Of a stretch of 7,016 nucleotides of DNA, positions 6,656-7,016 are shown piece after piece. The translations under genes were made by a program, and so were the position numbers. The notes below the pieces were generated by a model, which was given only the letters and a program-made list of their open reading frames with translations, was not told the origin of the DNA and did no database searches. This DNA is from an uncultured Alphaproteobacteria bacterium (GTDB lineage Bacteria > Pseudomonadota > Alphaproteobacteria > Micropepsales > Micropepsaceae): assembly GCA_937942205.1 (NCBI GenBank), contig CALDFO010000295.1, positions 1-7,016 on the forward strand, in the 5' to 3' direction. Position 1 is the stretch's first letter. Each line of letters starts with the position of its first letter.

Positions 6656-6670
6656 CTTTTATCTTGCCCT
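6634..6670 (+). other. oriT: Candidate origin of transfer: bulged hairpin followed by an IncP-like nic core
   Basis: On the plus strand, ATGGC-T-GCC (6634-6642) and GGCGCCAT (6647-6654) can pair as an 8 bp stem with one bulged T and a CCTT loop. Twelve bases later comes TATCTTGCCC (6660-6669), one base different from the RP4 nic region TATCCTG/CCC. An inverted repeat a short way 5' of nic is the organisation of IncP-type oriTs, and the relaxase is of the matching MOBP class. If the cut falls after G6666, DNA to the right would enter the recipient first and the tra/trb genes last, the usual polarity. A 10-base near-match in a non-coding gap could still be chance, so this is a candidate only. 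Confidence 0.42.
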
Positions 6671-6717
6671 ACCGCGAAACTTTTCTCCTTCGCCTGCTGT
6701 CCTGTGCTATGCATGGG

Positions 6718-7016
6718 TCAATCCGGCGCAGGAGATGGTGGTGTGCGCGTCACGAACAGCACACTTACGGCGCTTGGCGCGAAGAAGATCGCGTCGGCTT
6801 TTGCCGGTTTAGCGGTGTCGGTCTTGCTAAGCGGACCACTTTTTCCGGTGACTTTTTCAACACCAAAACGCATTTCAGCACCCGGCGCGATGCCCGCGAT
6901 GTAGGCAATGGTTTCGGCGGGCAGCGGGCGGCGGCGATGCAGATAGTCCTCATAGCGACCCGGTCCGGCGTTGTACGCCGCGAACATGGCCGGATAGCCA
7001 TAGCGGCGAAGATCGG
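6718..7016 (-). CDS. Lytic transglycosylase (SLT domain), C-terminal part, runs off the right edge
   Basis: The frame is open from the right edge and 99 codons including the stop are visible. It begins DLRRYGYPAMFAAYNAGPGR and continues YEDYLHRRRPLPAETIAYI. The AAYNAGPG motif and the following 'LPxETxxYI' are hallmarks of the C-terminal half of SLT/lysozyme-like lytic transglycosylases; the catalytic Glu lies upstream, outside the window. After the domain comes a tail of about 60 residues of low conservation (KVTGKSGPLSKTDTAKPAKA...) ending at 6718. In conjugation modules (VirB1, TrbN) such enzymes cut peptidoglycan locally so the secretion channel can cross the wall; its position just upstream of the relaxase on the same strand supports that role. 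The internal Met at 6987 is not the start, because the domain clearly continues upstream of it. Confidence 0.9.
   Translation of the reverse strand, partial: DLRRYGYPAMFAAYNAGPGRYEDYLHRRRPLPAETIAYIAGIAPGAEMRFGVEKVTGKSGPLSKTDTAKPAKADAIFFAPSAVSVLFVTRTPPSPAPD

Larger units (their letters stand above)
6546..6717. other. 172 bp non-coding region between lytic transglycosylase and relaxase genes
   Basis: No convincing gene lies here on either strand. The half nearest the relaxase holds the GGCGCC palindromes; the middle holds the hairpin and nic-like sequence; the part nearest the transglycosylase stop (6671-6717) shows nothing clear. I looked for a promoter reading toward the relaxase and for a terminator after the transglycosylase stop and found neither with convincing -35/-10 boxes or a hairpin plus U-run. 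A promoter is still expected, since the array is well placed to be an operator. Confidence 0.6.

Noticed and set aside
6716..6721. TTGACC on the minus strand as a -35 box for the relaxase operon
   Set aside because: No acceptable -10 box occurs 16-18 bp downstream (AGCAGG/CAGCAG there), and it lies across the transglycosylase stop codon; not enough to call a promoter.
6620..6904. Plus-strand 94-codon frame with a hydrophobic start in the relaxase upstream gap
   Set aside because: Most of it is antisense to the transglycosylase C-terminus, no Shine-Dalgarno precedes it, and its apparent signal-like segment lies over the candidate oriT. It might be reconsidered only if it is conserved in relatives.
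1..7016. A novel defence or other undescribed protein system
   Set aside because: Every coding region matches a known conjugation component and leaves no cargo gene; the unusual content is limited to the non-coding gaps and the extended RHH protein.

Overview
The window is a high-GC stretch (mostly G/C third codon positions) holding eight genes, all on the minus strand. They form the DNA-processing and mating-pair-formation block of an integrative conjugative element, or less likely a plasmid, of the IncP/Tn4371-like Trb class. Both ends are truncated: a lytic transglycosylase enters at the right edge and trbE leaves at the left edge. Base composition and protein style fit a proteobacterium. 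The relaxase-traG-copG-trbBCDE arrangement is familiar from accessory regions of alphaproteobacteria and some beta/gammaproteobacteria, but the host cannot be fixed from this sequence alone. No chromosomal housekeeping gene, integrase, tRNA, rRNA or CRISPR array is present.

Reading in the direction of transcription (right to left): (1) 7016-6718, C-terminal part of an SLT-type lytic transglycosylase that would open the peptidoglycan for the mating channel. (2) 6717-6546, a 172 bp non-coding gap with five GGCGCC palindromes, a bulged hairpin and a sequence close to the IncP nic core; this is the best oriT/operator candidate in the window. (3) 6545-4572, a MOBP/VirD2-type relaxase with a DUF3363-type C-terminal region. 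(4) 4571-4473, a 99 bp gap with a 27 bp perfectly alternating pyrimidine-purine tract that runs to the relaxase stop codon. (5) 4472-2448, traG, the VirD4-type coupling ATPase. (6) 2440-2039, a CopG-like ribbon-helix-helix protein. (7) 2042-1047 trbB (VirB11-type ATPase), 1036-728 trbC (pilin), 731-477 trbD (VirB3-like), 483-1 trbE (VirB4-type ATPase, N-terminal 161 codons only).

From traG to trbE the genes lie 7-10 bp apart or overlap (ATGA, GTGA and ATGCTGA junctions), so they are very probably one translationally coupled operon. The expected mechanism is that the relaxase nicks oriT and stays attached to the DNA, TraG passes the complex to the secretion channel, TrbB and TrbE power pilus assembly and transport, and TrbC/TrbD form pilus and inner-membrane parts. 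The rest of the Trb set (trbJ, trbL, trbF, trbG, trbI) is expected beyond position 1.

The protein-coding content is a recognisable conjugation module, not a new system. The parts that earn a second look are the two non-coding gaps and the possible link between the CopG-like protein and the palindrome cluster.
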